A DNA stretch of 64,000 bases, taken from Microtetraspora glauca. GTDB taxonomy: Bacteria > Actinomycetota > Actinomycetes > Streptosporangiales > Streptosporangiaceae. Both the position numbers and the translations under genes were made by a program. Of this stretch, positions 55,830 through 63,983 are shown piece after piece. The notes below the pieces were generated by a model. It had not been told where the DNA came from. It saw only the letters and a list, made by a program, of their open reading frames with translations, and searched no databases. Numbering within the stretch: position 1 is the stretch's first letter; the number at the start of each line of letters is the position of its first letter. The stretch spans positions 62,001 through 126,000 of the forward strand of contig BBYL01000028.1 of assembly GCA_001570385.1 (NCBI GenBank). Direction: 5' to 3'.

Positions 55830-57005
55830 TCACTTCTGCCCCGCCGCGGCGTAGAGGACCTCGGGGGTGACCGCGCCTGCGACCAGTCGCCCGTCGTCCG
55901 TGAGCAGCACCGTGACGAGCTTCGTCCGGATCAGGCGTCCGCTCCCCCACTCCCCGCTCACCGGCGTCGCCGACTTCAGCAGGCCGTCCGCGAGCGATGC
56001 CGCGCCGTCCGCCGAATCACGCCAGGACTTCTCCTTGCCGGTCGTCTCAGCGGTCGTCTCACCGGTCGTCTTGCCCGTCGTCCCGGCCGGGTCCTGCCCG
56101 AAGCCCTTGGGGACGGACGCGACGAGCACCCGGTCCCAGCCTTCGCCGACCACGCGCGGCGCGTCGGCCTCGTGCTCGTCCTTCCCGTGCGGTAGCCGCG
56201 TGAAGGACGGCACCGCCGCCTCCTCGACCTTCGCCCCCGGCGGGGGTGTGAAGGTGAAGTTCTCCGGTGCCGGCGGGGAGAAGGTCACGGTGTCGAAGCC
56301 CACCTCGAACGCCGGCTCGGCGGTCCCCTTGGCGTACACCTGGACGCGCAGCGGGATGAAGGTCTCCCCGTCGATCGCCAGCCGCACGTCCTTGATCAGC
56401 GAGCCGCCGTCCGTGGGCGTCAGCACGACCTCGTAGGCGGCGCGGCCCGCGACCGTCGCGTCCTTCCCGACGGTGATCCGGGTGTTCCCTCCGGCCGCCT
56501 TGAGCGCCTCCTCCGCCGCCTGCTGCGGGGTGATCGCGCTCGGGAACGGCGAGGCGTCCGGCCTGCCGGCGGCCGGTCCCCCCTTGACCCTGGTGGCCGT
56601 GTTGGCGGCGCTGTCCCACCACCACACCTGGTCACCGTTCACGACGAGATCGCTCTCGCTCATCTCGCCGGGCAGCATCAGCCGCATCCGCTCGGGCCCG
56701 CCGTACCAGACCTTGGCCTGGTGGGAGCCGGCCAGCAAAGAGAAGGGCGAGGCGCCGCCGCCCATGTTCGGCAGGGAGGGCAGGCCCAGGGACGCGGTCT
56801 CCACGATCGTCCCCGACATCGGCCGCACCGTGCCCGACTGCCACGTCCGCGCGGCGTCGGCGAGCAGTTCCTGCGCCGTACGCTCCGGCAGGGACGGGTC
56901 GCCCTGGACGGCCGCGATCACCGGCCCGGCCACCGCGACCCCGGCCACCACCGCGACGGCGACGATCGGCACTCCCCACTTCACCGCACGTGCTCCATTC
57001 CGCAT
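55830..57005 (-). CDS. LolA-like outer-membrane-carrier-fold protein (DUF2092), membrane-anchored
   Basis: A 391-residue protein: N-terminal signal anchor (VPIVAVAVVAGVAVAGPVIA), then a LolA/LppX-like half-barrel (SGTIVETASLGLPSLP, AKVWYGGPERMRLMLPGEMS, DLVVNGDQVWWWDSAANTAT, RVQVYAKGTAEPAFEVGFDT). A low-complexity Thr/Gly/Glu stretch (GTTGKTTGETTAETTGKEK) near residue 318 interrupts the C-terminal part. Such proteins bind lipids or sense membrane state. It is first in the operon with an ABC-2 ATPase and permease, and divergent from a two-component system with a strong repeat array, so the operon may be that system's target. Confidence 0.8.
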   Translation of the reverse strand: MRNGARAVKWGVPIVAVAVVAGVAVAGPVIAAVQGDPSLPERTAQELLADAARTWQSGTVRPMSGTIVETASLGLPSLPNMGGGASPFSLLAGSHQAKVWYGGPERMRLMLPGEMSESDLVVNGDQVWWWDSAANTATRVKGGPAAGRPDASPFPSAITPQQAAEEALKAAGGNTRITVGKDATVAGRAAYEVVLTPTDGGSLIKDVRLAIDGETFIPLRVQVYAKGTAEPAFEVGFDTVTFSPPAPENFTFTPPPGAKVEEAAVPSFTRLPHGKDEHEADAPRVVGEGWDRVLVASVPKGFGQDPAGTTGKTTGETTAETTGKEKSWRDSADGAASLADGLLKSATPVSGEWGSGRLIRTKLVTVLLTDDGRLVAGAVTPEVLYAAAGQK

Positions 57006-57129
57006 GTCATGCCTCCACTCTGGTGAATCGCCCGGCGTTCCGCGCGAAACGGGTGAAACGGATGAAATTCACCGGGTCCGCTCGACGGGCCCGATGTCCG
57101 TAGCCTGCGCGACCGAACCTGAGCCGACG

Positions 57130-57166
57130 CTGAGACGAGCTGAGAGGGCTCTCAGCCAGGTCTCAG
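57130..57166. promoter_or_regulatory. Four TGAGA boxes phased at 10 bp: response-regulator binding array
   Basis: CTGAGAC (57130), CTGAGAG (57140), then the mirrored CTCTCAG (57149) and GTCTCAG (57160) lie at 10-bp steps, giving nested inverted repeats including the perfect GCTGAGAG-GG-CTCTCAGC (57139-57156). It ends 24 bp before the response regulator start and 125 bp from the LolA-like gene. Confidence 0.7.
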
Positions 57167-57189
57167 GCAACAGGCGCCAAGATGGGGCA

Positions 57190-57864
57190 ATGCGGGTTCT
57201 GGTGGTCGAAGACGAACGAAGGATGGCGGCTGCCCTGAAAAGGGGCCTGCAGGCCGAGGGATTCGCGGTCGATCTCGCCCATGACGGCGAGGACGGCCTG
57301 CACTGTGCCCGTACGGGCGAGTACGACGTGGTCGTGCTCGACATCATGTTGCCCAAGCTGTCCGGTTACAACGTGTGCAAGCGGCTGCGCGCGGAGGAGA
57401 ACTGGGTGCCGATCCTGATGTTGTCGGCCAAGGACGGCGAGTACGACATGGCCGACGGGCTCGACCTCGGCGCGGACGACTACCTGGCCAAGCCGTTCTC
57501 GTACGTGGTGCTCGTGGCCCGGCTGCGCGCGCTGCTGCGGCGCGGTGGCGGGCGGCGGCCCGCCGTGCTGCGGTCGGGCGACCTCTCCCTCGATCCGGCC
57601 CGCCGCCTGGTCGCGCGCGGGGAGACCGCCGTCGAGCTGACGCCCCGCGAGTTCTCGCTGCTGGAGTTCCTGATGCGGCGGCACGACGAGGTCGTGTCCA
57701 AGACGGAGATCCTCGAACACGTGTGGGACACCTACGACACCGATCCGAACGTGGTCGAGGTGTACGTCGGCTACCTCCGGCGCAAGATCGACACCCCGTT
57801 CGGCAGGAACGCGCTCCAGACGGTGCGCGGCGCCGGATACCGGCTGGTCAGCGATGGCGGCTGA
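57190..57864 (+). CDS. Response regulator, OmpR/CutR type
   Basis: A 224-residue regulator: receiver with VVEDERRMAAALKRGL, phospho-Asp in VVVLDIMLPKLSGY (51), LMLSAKDGEYDMADGLDLGA and Lys in YLAKPFSYVVLVARLRALL; the C-terminal winged helix holds LTPREFSLLEFLMRRHDEVV and VVEVYVGYLRRKIDTPFGRN. It resembles CutR-type regulators of Streptomyces. ATG 57190 has no clear Shine-Dalgarno. It overlaps the kinase gene by 11 bp and probably binds the phased TGAGA array just upstream. Confidence 0.93.
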   Translation: MRVLVVEDERRMAAALKRGLQAEGFAVDLAHDGEDGLHCARTGEYDVVVLDIMLPKLSGYNVCKRLRAEENWVPILMLSAKDGEYDMADGLDLGADDYLAKPFSYVVLVARLRALLRRGGGRRPAVLRSGDLSLDPARRLVARGETAVELTPREFSLLEFLMRRHDEVVSKTEILEHVWDTYDTDPNVVEVYVGYLRRKIDTPFGRNALQTVRGAGYRLVSDGG

Positions 57865-59335
57865 GCCGCCCCGGACCGGCCCCGGGCGGTTCCCCGCCGG
57901 ATGGTGGCGGCGCAGGAGCCTGCGGTTCCGGCTCACCGCGACCGCCTCGGCGATCCTGGCCCTCGCCCTGGCCGTGTCCGCGTACGTGTTCGTCGGCGTC
58001 CTCGGCAGGGCGCTGGCCGGGACGATCGACGACGAGGTGTACCAGCGCGCCCGCGAGGTGGTCGCGCTGGCCGACGCCGGGCGGCTCGGCGACCAGATCG
58101 TCACGACGGACAACACGATCGTCCAGGTGCTCGACGCCACCGGGCGGATCGTCAACGCCACGCCGAACACCGATCGGCTGGTCCCGCTGCTCGGTTGGAA
58201 GCAGCGGGAGACGGCCATGCGCTCGGGGACGCCCCTGTTCCTGGACGGCAGGCCGTACGGGATCCCCGGCCCGCTGCGGGCGCGGGTCCTCAGCGCCGAC
58301 GCGGGCCGCACCGTCGTCGCCGCACGATCCTTCAAGGAGGTCCAGAGCAGCCTGGAGACCACCGGGCACGTGCTGATCGTCGGGACGCCACTGCTGCTCG
58401 TGCTGCTCGCGGCGGCGTCCTGGCTGGTCATCGGCCGGACCCTGCGGCCGATCGCGCTACTGCGCAGGGGCGCGGCCGAGATCAGCGGGACGGCCCGCGC
58501 GCGGCGGCTCCCGGTGCCCGAGGCGCGGGACGAGGTGCACTCCCTCGCCACAACGCTGAACGACATGCTGGCCCGGCTGGAGGTGGCCGACGCCCGGCAG
58601 CGCGCCCTCATCTCCGACGCCTCCCACGAGCTGCGCAGCCCGCTGGCCAGCATCCGGCTGCAACTGGAGGTCGCGCTCAGCCACCCCGAGGGCCAGGAGT
58701 GGCGGGAGACCGCCGAGGGCGTGCTCGAGGACACGATGCGGCTGTCCCGGCTGGCCGAGGACCTGCTGGCGCTGGCCCGCCTCGACGAGGGGCGGCCCGC
58801 CCGCCGCGAGCCGGTCGATCTGACCGCGCTGGCCGGACGGGCCGCCGAACGGCACGGCGTCACCGGCGAACTCGCCCCAGGGATCACCGTGTACGGCGAC
58901 GCCCTCGATCTCGGACGGGTCCTCACCAACCTGGTCGCCAACGCCGTACGGCATGCCACCTCGACGGTGGTCGTCGGGCTGCGCTCGGAGGAGAGCGCCG
59001 CAGGGGACGCGGGAGGGGGCATGGCGGTGCTGACCGTGACCGACGACGGGCCGGGCATCCCGGCGGAGGACAGGGAGCGGGTCTTCGACCGGTTCACCCG
59101 CCTGGACAGCGCCAGAAGCCGGGACGACGGCGGCGCCGGACTCGGTCTCGCCATCGTTCGCGAGACCGTGCGGGCCCACGGCGGGAGCGTCCAGCTGGAG
59201 GACGCCGCGCCGGGCCTGCGCGCCGTCGTCCGGCTGCCCCTCGCGGCGTCCGGACGGGCGTCGCGACCGGCCCCGGGGCCGCAGGCAGGACCGGGGGCAA
59301 CCGCCGGACGCGCCACCCGGGGAGGACTCGGGTAA
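57854..59335 (+). CDS. Sensor histidine kinase, HAMP/HisKA type
   Basis: A 493-residue kinase: TM1 (ATASAILALALAVSAYVFVG), a periplasmic-type domain of about 125 residues, TM2 (VLIVGTPLLLVLLAAASWLV), HAMP (GRTLRPIALLRRGAAEISGT), HisKA phosphoacceptor RALISDASHELRSPLASIRL, N box NLVANAVRHATSTVVV, G1 TDDGPGIPAEDRERVFDRFT, and G2 GAGLGLAIVRETV. The C-terminal 30 residues are Gly/Pro/Ala-rich. It senses an extracellular or envelope signal; the divergent LolA/ABC operon suggests envelope lipid or antimicrobial stress. Confidence 0.92.
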   Translation: MAAEPPRTGPGRFPAGWWRRRSLRFRLTATASAILALALAVSAYVFVGVLGRALAGTIDDEVYQRAREVVALADAGRLGDQIVTTDNTIVQVLDATGRIVNATPNTDRLVPLLGWKQRETAMRSGTPLFLDGRPYGIPGPLRARVLSADAGRTVVAARSFKEVQSSLETTGHVLIVGTPLLLVLLAAASWLVIGRTLRPIALLRRGAAEISGTARARRLPVPEARDEVHSLATTLNDMLARLEVADARQRALISDASHELRSPLASIRLQLEVALSHPEGQEWRETAEGVLEDTMRLSRLAEDLLALARLDEGRPARREPVDLTALAGRAAERHGVTGELAPGITVYGDALDLGRVLTNLVANAVRHATSTVVVGLRSEESAAGDAGGGMAVLTVTDDGPGIPAEDRERVFDRFTRLDSARSRDDGGAGLGLAIVRETVRAHGGSVQLEDAAPGLRAVVRLPLAASGRASRPAPGPQAGPGATAGRATRGGLG

Positions 59336-59434
59336 AGGCTCCGCCTCGGTCGCCGGGCCGCACCGCCCGCACAGCCCGGCGTTGTATACGTTATGTATCC
59401 GAGTGACCACAAATAGTGTGCGGGGGCGTGGCTC

Positions 59435-59986
59435 ATGTCGTGCGTTCATGAAAGGCCGCGTGACCGGTCGCGCGGGTGGTTGCGGTGTGCCGCGGCGGCG
59501 GTCCTGGCACTCGCCGGCGTCGGTTGCGGCACCGAGCCGGTCACGCCCGAGTACTACCCCACCACCGAGGGCGCCAACACGCAGGTCGGCGAGATCAAGA
59601 TCAGGAACGCGTCCATCGTCGGCCCCGCTCCGACCGCCCAGGATCGGGCGGGCGCCTCCGTTCCTGTCTACTTCTCGCTGATCAACGCGGGGAAGACGGA
59701 GGACAGCCTGGTCCAGATAACCGCCGAGGGCGTGGCCAAGACGGTGGACATGTCGAAACCCGAGATCCCGATACCCGTGCTGCAACTCGTCTGGGTGGGC
59801 ACCGGCCCGTTCACCGTGACCCTGCGCGACCTGGAGCGGCCGCTCACCGTCGGCCAGTACGTCACCCTGCGGATGCGTTTCAGGAAGGCCGGCGCGGTGA
59901 CGGTGCGGGACGTCCCGGTCCAGATGGCCTCCGTCGCCACGACGCTTCCCAGCCCGCCTCTCGTGAGCCCGTCGCCGTCAGGTTGA
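59435..59986 (+). CDS. Lipoprotein of the LpqE/PCu(A)C-like type
   Basis: A 183-residue lipoprotein: signal peptide with hydrophobic CAAAAVLALAGVGC (lipid Cys about 31), then EIKIRNASIVGPAPTA, PVYFSLINAGKTEDSLVQIT, the FTVTLRDLERPLTVGQYVTL strand pair and a Ser/Pro tail. The beta-sandwich strands match the mycobacterial LpqE and PCu(A)C copper-chaperone fold, but the His/Met copper ligands (H-x10-M-x21-H-x-M) are not apparent. It is preceded by a TATACG-containing AT-rich region (59382-59399) that could hold its promoter. Confidence 0.65.
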   Translation: MSCVHERPRDRSRGWLRCAAAAVLALAGVGCGTEPVTPEYYPTTEGANTQVGEIKIRNASIVGPAPTAQDRAGASVPVYFSLINAGKTEDSLVQITAEGVAKTVDMSKPEIPIPVLQLVWVGTGPFTVTLRDLERPLTVGQYVTLRMRFRKAGAVTVRDVPVQMASVATTLPSPPLVSPSPSG

Positions 59987-60014
59987 CTCCGGTCGCGAAG
60001 GGTAGTCCCGTTTC

Positions 60015-60665
60015 ATGACATACCAGGGCAGCGAGCCACACGAGGGGGCGCAGTCCGACCTCGTCGTCAACGCCGCGACGCGCCTGTTCGCCGCCCTCGG
60101 TTACGACGGCACGACCCTCCACCACATCGCCGAGGCGTCGGGGCTCGATCTGGCCACGCTCGGCACGGTCGCCGGAAGCAAGCGGGACATCTACCTCGCG
60201 GTGCTCGACCTCGCCTTCCGGCGGCACCGCGCCATGCTGGAGGAGTCCGTACGGGAGTTCCGCGAGACCGGGTCCGTGCACGCGCTGCTGGAGAGGTATC
60301 TCGACTTCTGCCTGGAGTACCCGGACAACCTCGCGCTCTGGATGCATCGCTGGCTCGCCGACGCGGTCGACGTCACCGACTTCGAGCAGCGGTACGTCCA
60401 GCCGGTCATCGTCGTGGTCGGCGACCTGTTGCGGGACTCGCTCGCCCGGTGCGACTCCGACGTGGACATCGACATCGAATTCAGCATCTGGACCGTGATC
60501 TGGTGCGCCCACGGGTTCGTTCGCGGTGGCTTCATCGGCCCCGACGGCCTGCTGCGCCGAGCCTCGGATCCCCAGACACTGCGCCGGTTCCGCCGTCACA
60601 TGCACCGGCTGTGGCACCGCCAGCTCTGTCTCCCCGGGGAGCCGCCCGCCGAGTACCTTCTCTAG
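60015..60665 (+). CDS. TetR family transcriptional regulator
   Basis: A 216-residue TetR protein: helix-turn-helix at residues about 29-52 (TTLHHIAEASGLDLATLGTV, AGSKRDIYLAVLDLAF) and a ligand domain with SVHALLERYLDFCLEYPDNL and FSIWTVIWCAHGFVRGG. The recognition helix is atypical (DLATLGTVAGSK in place of the usual Y-H-F/Y core), but the fold is clear. It is 42 bp upstream of the PLP enzyme in the same direction, so it may regulate that gene and itself. Confidence 0.85.
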   Translation: MTYQGSEPHEGAQSDLVVNAATRLFAALGYDGTTLHHIAEASGLDLATLGTVAGSKRDIYLAVLDLAFRRHRAMLEESVREFRETGSVHALLERYLDFCLEYPDNLALWMHRWLADAVDVTDFEQRYVQPVIVVVGDLLRDSLARCDSDVDIDIEFSIWTVIWCAHGFVRGGFIGPDGLLRRASDPQTLRRFRRHMHRLWHRQLCLPGEPPAEYLL

Positions 60666-60707
60666 CATCGGAATTCCCCTCCGCTCTCCGTCCCCCAAGG
60701 AGATCTG

Positions 60708-62183
60708 ATGCTTCCCGAGTACGGCCGGCCGGTTCATGAGCTGCTCGACGAGCTGGCCGAGCTGAAGGCCGGCGACCTGCCCGTCCGAGGCGGCAAGGTG
60801 ACCGCGTACGTGTACGACACCGGCCGCCCCGAGATCCACGACGCCGCGCACCGGGTGTACGCCGAGATGCTCGAGGTGAACATGCTCGACCCGACGGCGT
60901 TCCCGAGCATGGTGGCGCTGGAGAAGCAGGTGGTCGGCGCGGTGGCGGACCTGCTCGGCGGCGACGGGTCCACCCTGGGCATCTTCACCAGCGGCGGCAC
61001 CGAGTCGATCATGCTGGCGGTGAAGGCGGCCCGCGACCACTGGCGCGCGAAGAGAGCGGGCGCGGGGCCGGGCGAGGGGACGAGCGGAGACAGCGGCGTC
61101 CCGCAGCTCGTGCTCCCGGTGACCGCGCATCCCGCGTTCCACAAGGCCGCTCACTATCTGGGCGTGGAGGTCGTCCCCGTACCGGTGGACCCGGTGACGT
61201 TCCGCGTCTCCGTGCCCGCGGTCGAGGCCGCGATCGGTGACCGGACGATCCTCGTCGTGGTCTCCGCGCCGTCCTATCCGCAGGGCGTGATCGACCCCGT
61301 CGCGGAGGTCGCCGCGCTCGCCTCGTCCCGGGGCGTGCCCTGCCACGTGGACGCCTGCGTGGGCGGCTGGCTGCTTCCGTGGCTGCGCGAGGCGGGGGCG
61401 GAGATCCCCGCGTTCGACCTGGGCGTTCCCGGTGTCACGTCGCTCTCCTGCGACCTGCACAAGTTCGGCTATGCGCCGAAGGGCGCCTCCGTCCTGCTCT
61501 TCAGGGACGAGGAGCTGCGCCGCCGCGCCTACTTCGCGTCCGCCGCCTGGCCCGGATACACGATCATCAACGCCACCGTGCAGAGCTCGCGCTCCGCCGG
61601 CCCGCTCGGCGGGGCGTGGGCGACCCTCCAGTCACTCGGCCGGGACGGCTATCTGGAGCTGGGCCGTACGACCCTGGAGGCGACCCGGCGGCTGGTCGAG
61701 GGCGTGGCGGCGATCCCCGGCCTGCGGGTCCTCGGCCGTCCCGAGTCCTCGCTCGTCGCCATCGCGGCCGAGCCTGACGGCGGGATCGACGTGTTCGTGC
61801 TGGCCGACGAGGCGCGCAGGCGCGGCTGGTTCCTCCAGCCGCAGCTCTCGTACGCCGGGATCCCGGCCAACATCCACATCACCGTCACCGGCGTCACGCT
61901 GCTCGGCGTCGACGCCATGCTGGAGGTGATCGCCGAGTCCGCGGAGGCGGCGCGGCGGTCAGGCCCCGCCGTGGTGCCGGACGGCCTGCCGGAGCTCATC
62001 GCCTCGATCGACCTGGACGCGCTCGACGACGCCACCTTCGCCGAGATGGCCGCGGCGGTCGGCATCGAGCTCGGCGGCGAGGGTCCGAAGGAGATGGCCG
62101 TCGTGAACGCTGTCCTGGACGCGCTGCCCGCCGAGGTCCGGGAGGCGGTGCTCGTCCGGTTCCTGGCCGGCATCTACTCCTGA
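60708..62183 (+). CDS. PLP-dependent lyase/decarboxylase, sphingosine-1-phosphate-lyase-like
   Basis: A 491-residue fold-type I PLP enzyme of the group II decarboxylase family. It has GIFTSGGTESIMLAVKAARD (phosphate-binding), HVDACVGGWLLPWLREAG (Asp pairing with PLP N1) and the Schiff-base Lys in VTSLSCDLHKFGYAPKGASV. The C-terminal half (FASAAWPGYTIINATVQSSR, SAGPLGGAWATLQSLGRDGY) and the order of motifs resemble sphingosine-1-phosphate lyase more than glutamate decarboxylase. It would cleave a long-chain phosphoamino alcohol or decarboxylate an amino acid. AAGGAG lies 5 nt before the ATG. Substrate is unproven. Confidence 0.85.
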   Translation: MLPEYGRPVHELLDELAELKAGDLPVRGGKVTAYVYDTGRPEIHDAAHRVYAEMLEVNMLDPTAFPSMVALEKQVVGAVADLLGGDGSTLGIFTSGGTESIMLAVKAARDHWRAKRAGAGPGEGTSGDSGVPQLVLPVTAHPAFHKAAHYLGVEVVPVPVDPVTFRVSVPAVEAAIGDRTILVVVSAPSYPQGVIDPVAEVAALASSRGVPCHVDACVGGWLLPWLREAGAEIPAFDLGVPGVTSLSCDLHKFGYAPKGASVLLFRDEELRRRAYFASAAWPGYTIINATVQSSRSAGPLGGAWATLQSLGRDGYLELGRTTLEATRRLVEGVAAIPGLRVLGRPESSLVAIAAEPDGGIDVFVLADEARRRGWFLQPQLSYAGIPANIHITVTGVTLLGVDAMLEVIAESAEAARRSGPAVVPDGLPELIASIDLDALDDATFAEMAAAVGIELGGEGPKEMAVVNAVLDALPAEVREAVLVRFLAGIYS

Positions 62184-62210
62184 TCACCTGCCCTCCCGGG
62201 GGCCGGTGGG

Positions 62211-63044
62211 TCAGGCGCGCAGGCGCTCGACGACGTCCAGGGTGGCGCGGGCGCTCGCCGCGTCGTGAACGCGGAAGACCCGGGCCCCCTGGAGTGCGGA
62301 GACGGCGAGCGTGGCGAGGGTCCCGGCGTGGCGCTCCTCGACGGGCAGGCCGCCGAGCGTCTCACCGACGAAGTCCTTGTTGGACACGGCCACCAGCACC
62401 GGCCAGCCGGTGGCCACCATCTCGTCCAGGCGGCGGCTGATCTCCAGGGAGTGCCAGGTGTTCTTTCCGAAGTCGTGGGCCGGGTCGATCAGGACCGCGT
62501 CCTCGCGCACCCCTGCCGAGACCGCCTTCTCCGCCAGCCCCGTGGTGTAGTCGATCACATCGGCCACCACGTCCGCGTACGCGATGCGATGCGGACGGGT
62601 CCGCGGCTCGACCCGTCCGGCGTGCGCGCAGACGAGTCCGACGCCGTGCCGGGCGGCGACCTCGGCGAGACCGGGATCGACCCCGCCCCATGTGTCGTTG
62701 AGCAGGTCCGCGCCCGCCTCGGCGACGACCTCTCCGACCTCGGACCGCCAGGTGTCCACGCTGATGATCACGTCGGGGTGGCGGGCCCGGACCGCGGCCA
62801 CCAGGTCGGCGACCCGGCGGATCTCCTCCGCCGGGTCCACGTCGTCACCCGGCCCGGCCTTGACGCCCCCGATGTCGACGATGTCCGCCCCCTCGTCGAT
62901 CAGGCGGGAGGCCGCGTCGAGCGCCGCGCGGAACCCGAACGTCGCCCCCCTGTCGAAGAACGAGTCGGGTGTGCGGTTGACCACCGCCATGATCGCGTAG
63001 TCACCGGGGCCGAAGGCCCGGCCGCGAAGCCGCAGAGTAGACAT
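62211..63044 (-). CDS. Dihydropteroate synthase homologue, FolP2-like
   Basis: A 277-residue TIM-barrel of the DHPS/pterin-binding family: MAVVNRTPDSFFDRG (pyrophosphate/pterin loop), DIVDIGGVKAGPGDDVDPAE, VIISVDTWRSEVGEVVAEAG, DLLNDTWGGVDPGLAEVA, VLIDPAHDFGKNTWHSLEIS and a C-terminal RVFRVHDAASAR. The sequence follows mycobacterial FolP2, which lacks the GGESTRPG loop of true DHPS and carries GGVKAGPG in its place; FolP2 has been reported not to make dihydropteroate. The start ATG 63044 is preferred over an in-frame ATG at 63083. It is convergent with the PLP enzyme gene. Confidence 0.87.
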   Translation of the reverse strand: MSTLRLRGRAFGPGDYAIMAVVNRTPDSFFDRGATFGFRAALDAASRLIDEGADIVDIGGVKAGPGDDVDPAEEIRRVADLVAAVRARHPDVIISVDTWRSEVGEVVAEAGADLLNDTWGGVDPGLAEVAARHGVGLVCAHAGRVEPRTRPHRIAYADVVADVIDYTTGLAEKAVSAGVREDAVLIDPAHDFGKNTWHSLEISRRLDEMVATGWPVLVAVSNKDFVGETLGGLPVEERHAGTLATLAVSALQGARVFRVHDAASARATLDVVERLRA

Positions 63045-63113
63045 CCCGGCCAGATTACCTCTGCGACCTGAATAAGCGATCAATACGGATCCGGGATTTG
63101 GAGCGCTCCAAAA

Positions 63114-63983
63114 CTAGGCGGCGGAGCCGCCCTCCGCGAGGGCGAGAAAGTCCTGGGCCATGGCCGGGAGCCTGCGCCGGGCGTGGACCACCGCGATGAC
63201 CTTCTTCAGCGCAGGGCTCAGGGAACGGACCTCCAGGCCGGCCCGGGCCGCGGGCTCCGCCATCGCGCGGTACCAGAGCAGGTGCACGCCCGCCTCCCGC
63301 ACCGTGTCCAGCCAGCCCGTCCGGTCGTCGGACTCGGCCGCGACGACGGGCCGGACGCCGTACGTCGTGAAAATGTGGTCGAACTCCCTGCGGCGCGGGC
63401 TACCGGCGGTGGGCAGCAGCAGGCGCATGCCGGTCAACCGGGCCAGCGGCACGGGCTCGGGAAGGCCGGATCCGGGAGGTGAGATCAACACGATCTCCTG
63501 CCGCTCGACCGGATGGGTCACCAGATCGGTGGGCACCGGCAGGTCGGTCAGACCGAGATCGGCGCGCTGCTCGCGCACGGCGCTGACCACGCTGTCACGC
63601 CCGTCGCACCGCACGATGTGCACGCGGATGCCCGGATGCTCCGCAGCGTAGGCGGGCAGCAGCCGCCCGGCGAGGCCGGGCTCCAGGCTCGGCGTGGAGG
63701 CGATGCGCAGCTCGGCCCCGGCCGCGTGCGTGTTCGCCGCCAGCGACTCGATCTCATGGACGGCGTCGAGCGCCTCGCGGGCCAGCTTGACCACCCTGCG
63801 TCCCTGCGCCGTCACGACGACGCCCCGCCCCGAGCGTGCGAAGAGGGTCATGCCCAGCTCGCGTTCCAGGTCCCGGATCGCGCGGGACAGTGCGGGTTGC
63901 GCGATGTAAAGAGACCGGGCCGCGTCGGTCATGGTGCGGTGCTCCGCAGTCGCGACCACATAACGGAGCTGCTGCAGATTCAT
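63114..63983 (-). CDS. LysR family transcriptional regulator
   Basis: A 289-residue LTTR: N-terminal winged helix-turn-helix MNLQQLRYVVATAEHRTMTD, AARSLYIAQPALSRAIRDLE (residues 1-60), then a two-lobed periplasmic-binding-like effector domain (AELRIASTPSLEPGLAGRLL, DLGLTDLPVPTDLVTHPVER). It is complete and starts 17 bp before the window edge. LysR regulators usually control a divergent gene, which would lie beyond 64000; no target is visible in the window. Confidence 0.9.
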   Translation of the reverse strand: MNLQQLRYVVATAEHRTMTDAARSLYIAQPALSRAIRDLERELGMTLFARSGRGVVVTAQGRRVVKLAREALDAVHEIESLAANTHAAGAELRIASTPSLEPGLAGRLLPAYAAEHPGIRVHIVRCDGRDSVVSAVREQRADLGLTDLPVPTDLVTHPVERQEIVLISPPGSGLPEPVPLARLTGMRLLLPTAGSPRRREFDHIFTTYGVRPVVAAESDDRTGWLDTVREAGVHLLWYRAMAEPAARAGLEVRSLSPALKKVIAVVHARRRLPAMAQDFLALAEGGSAA

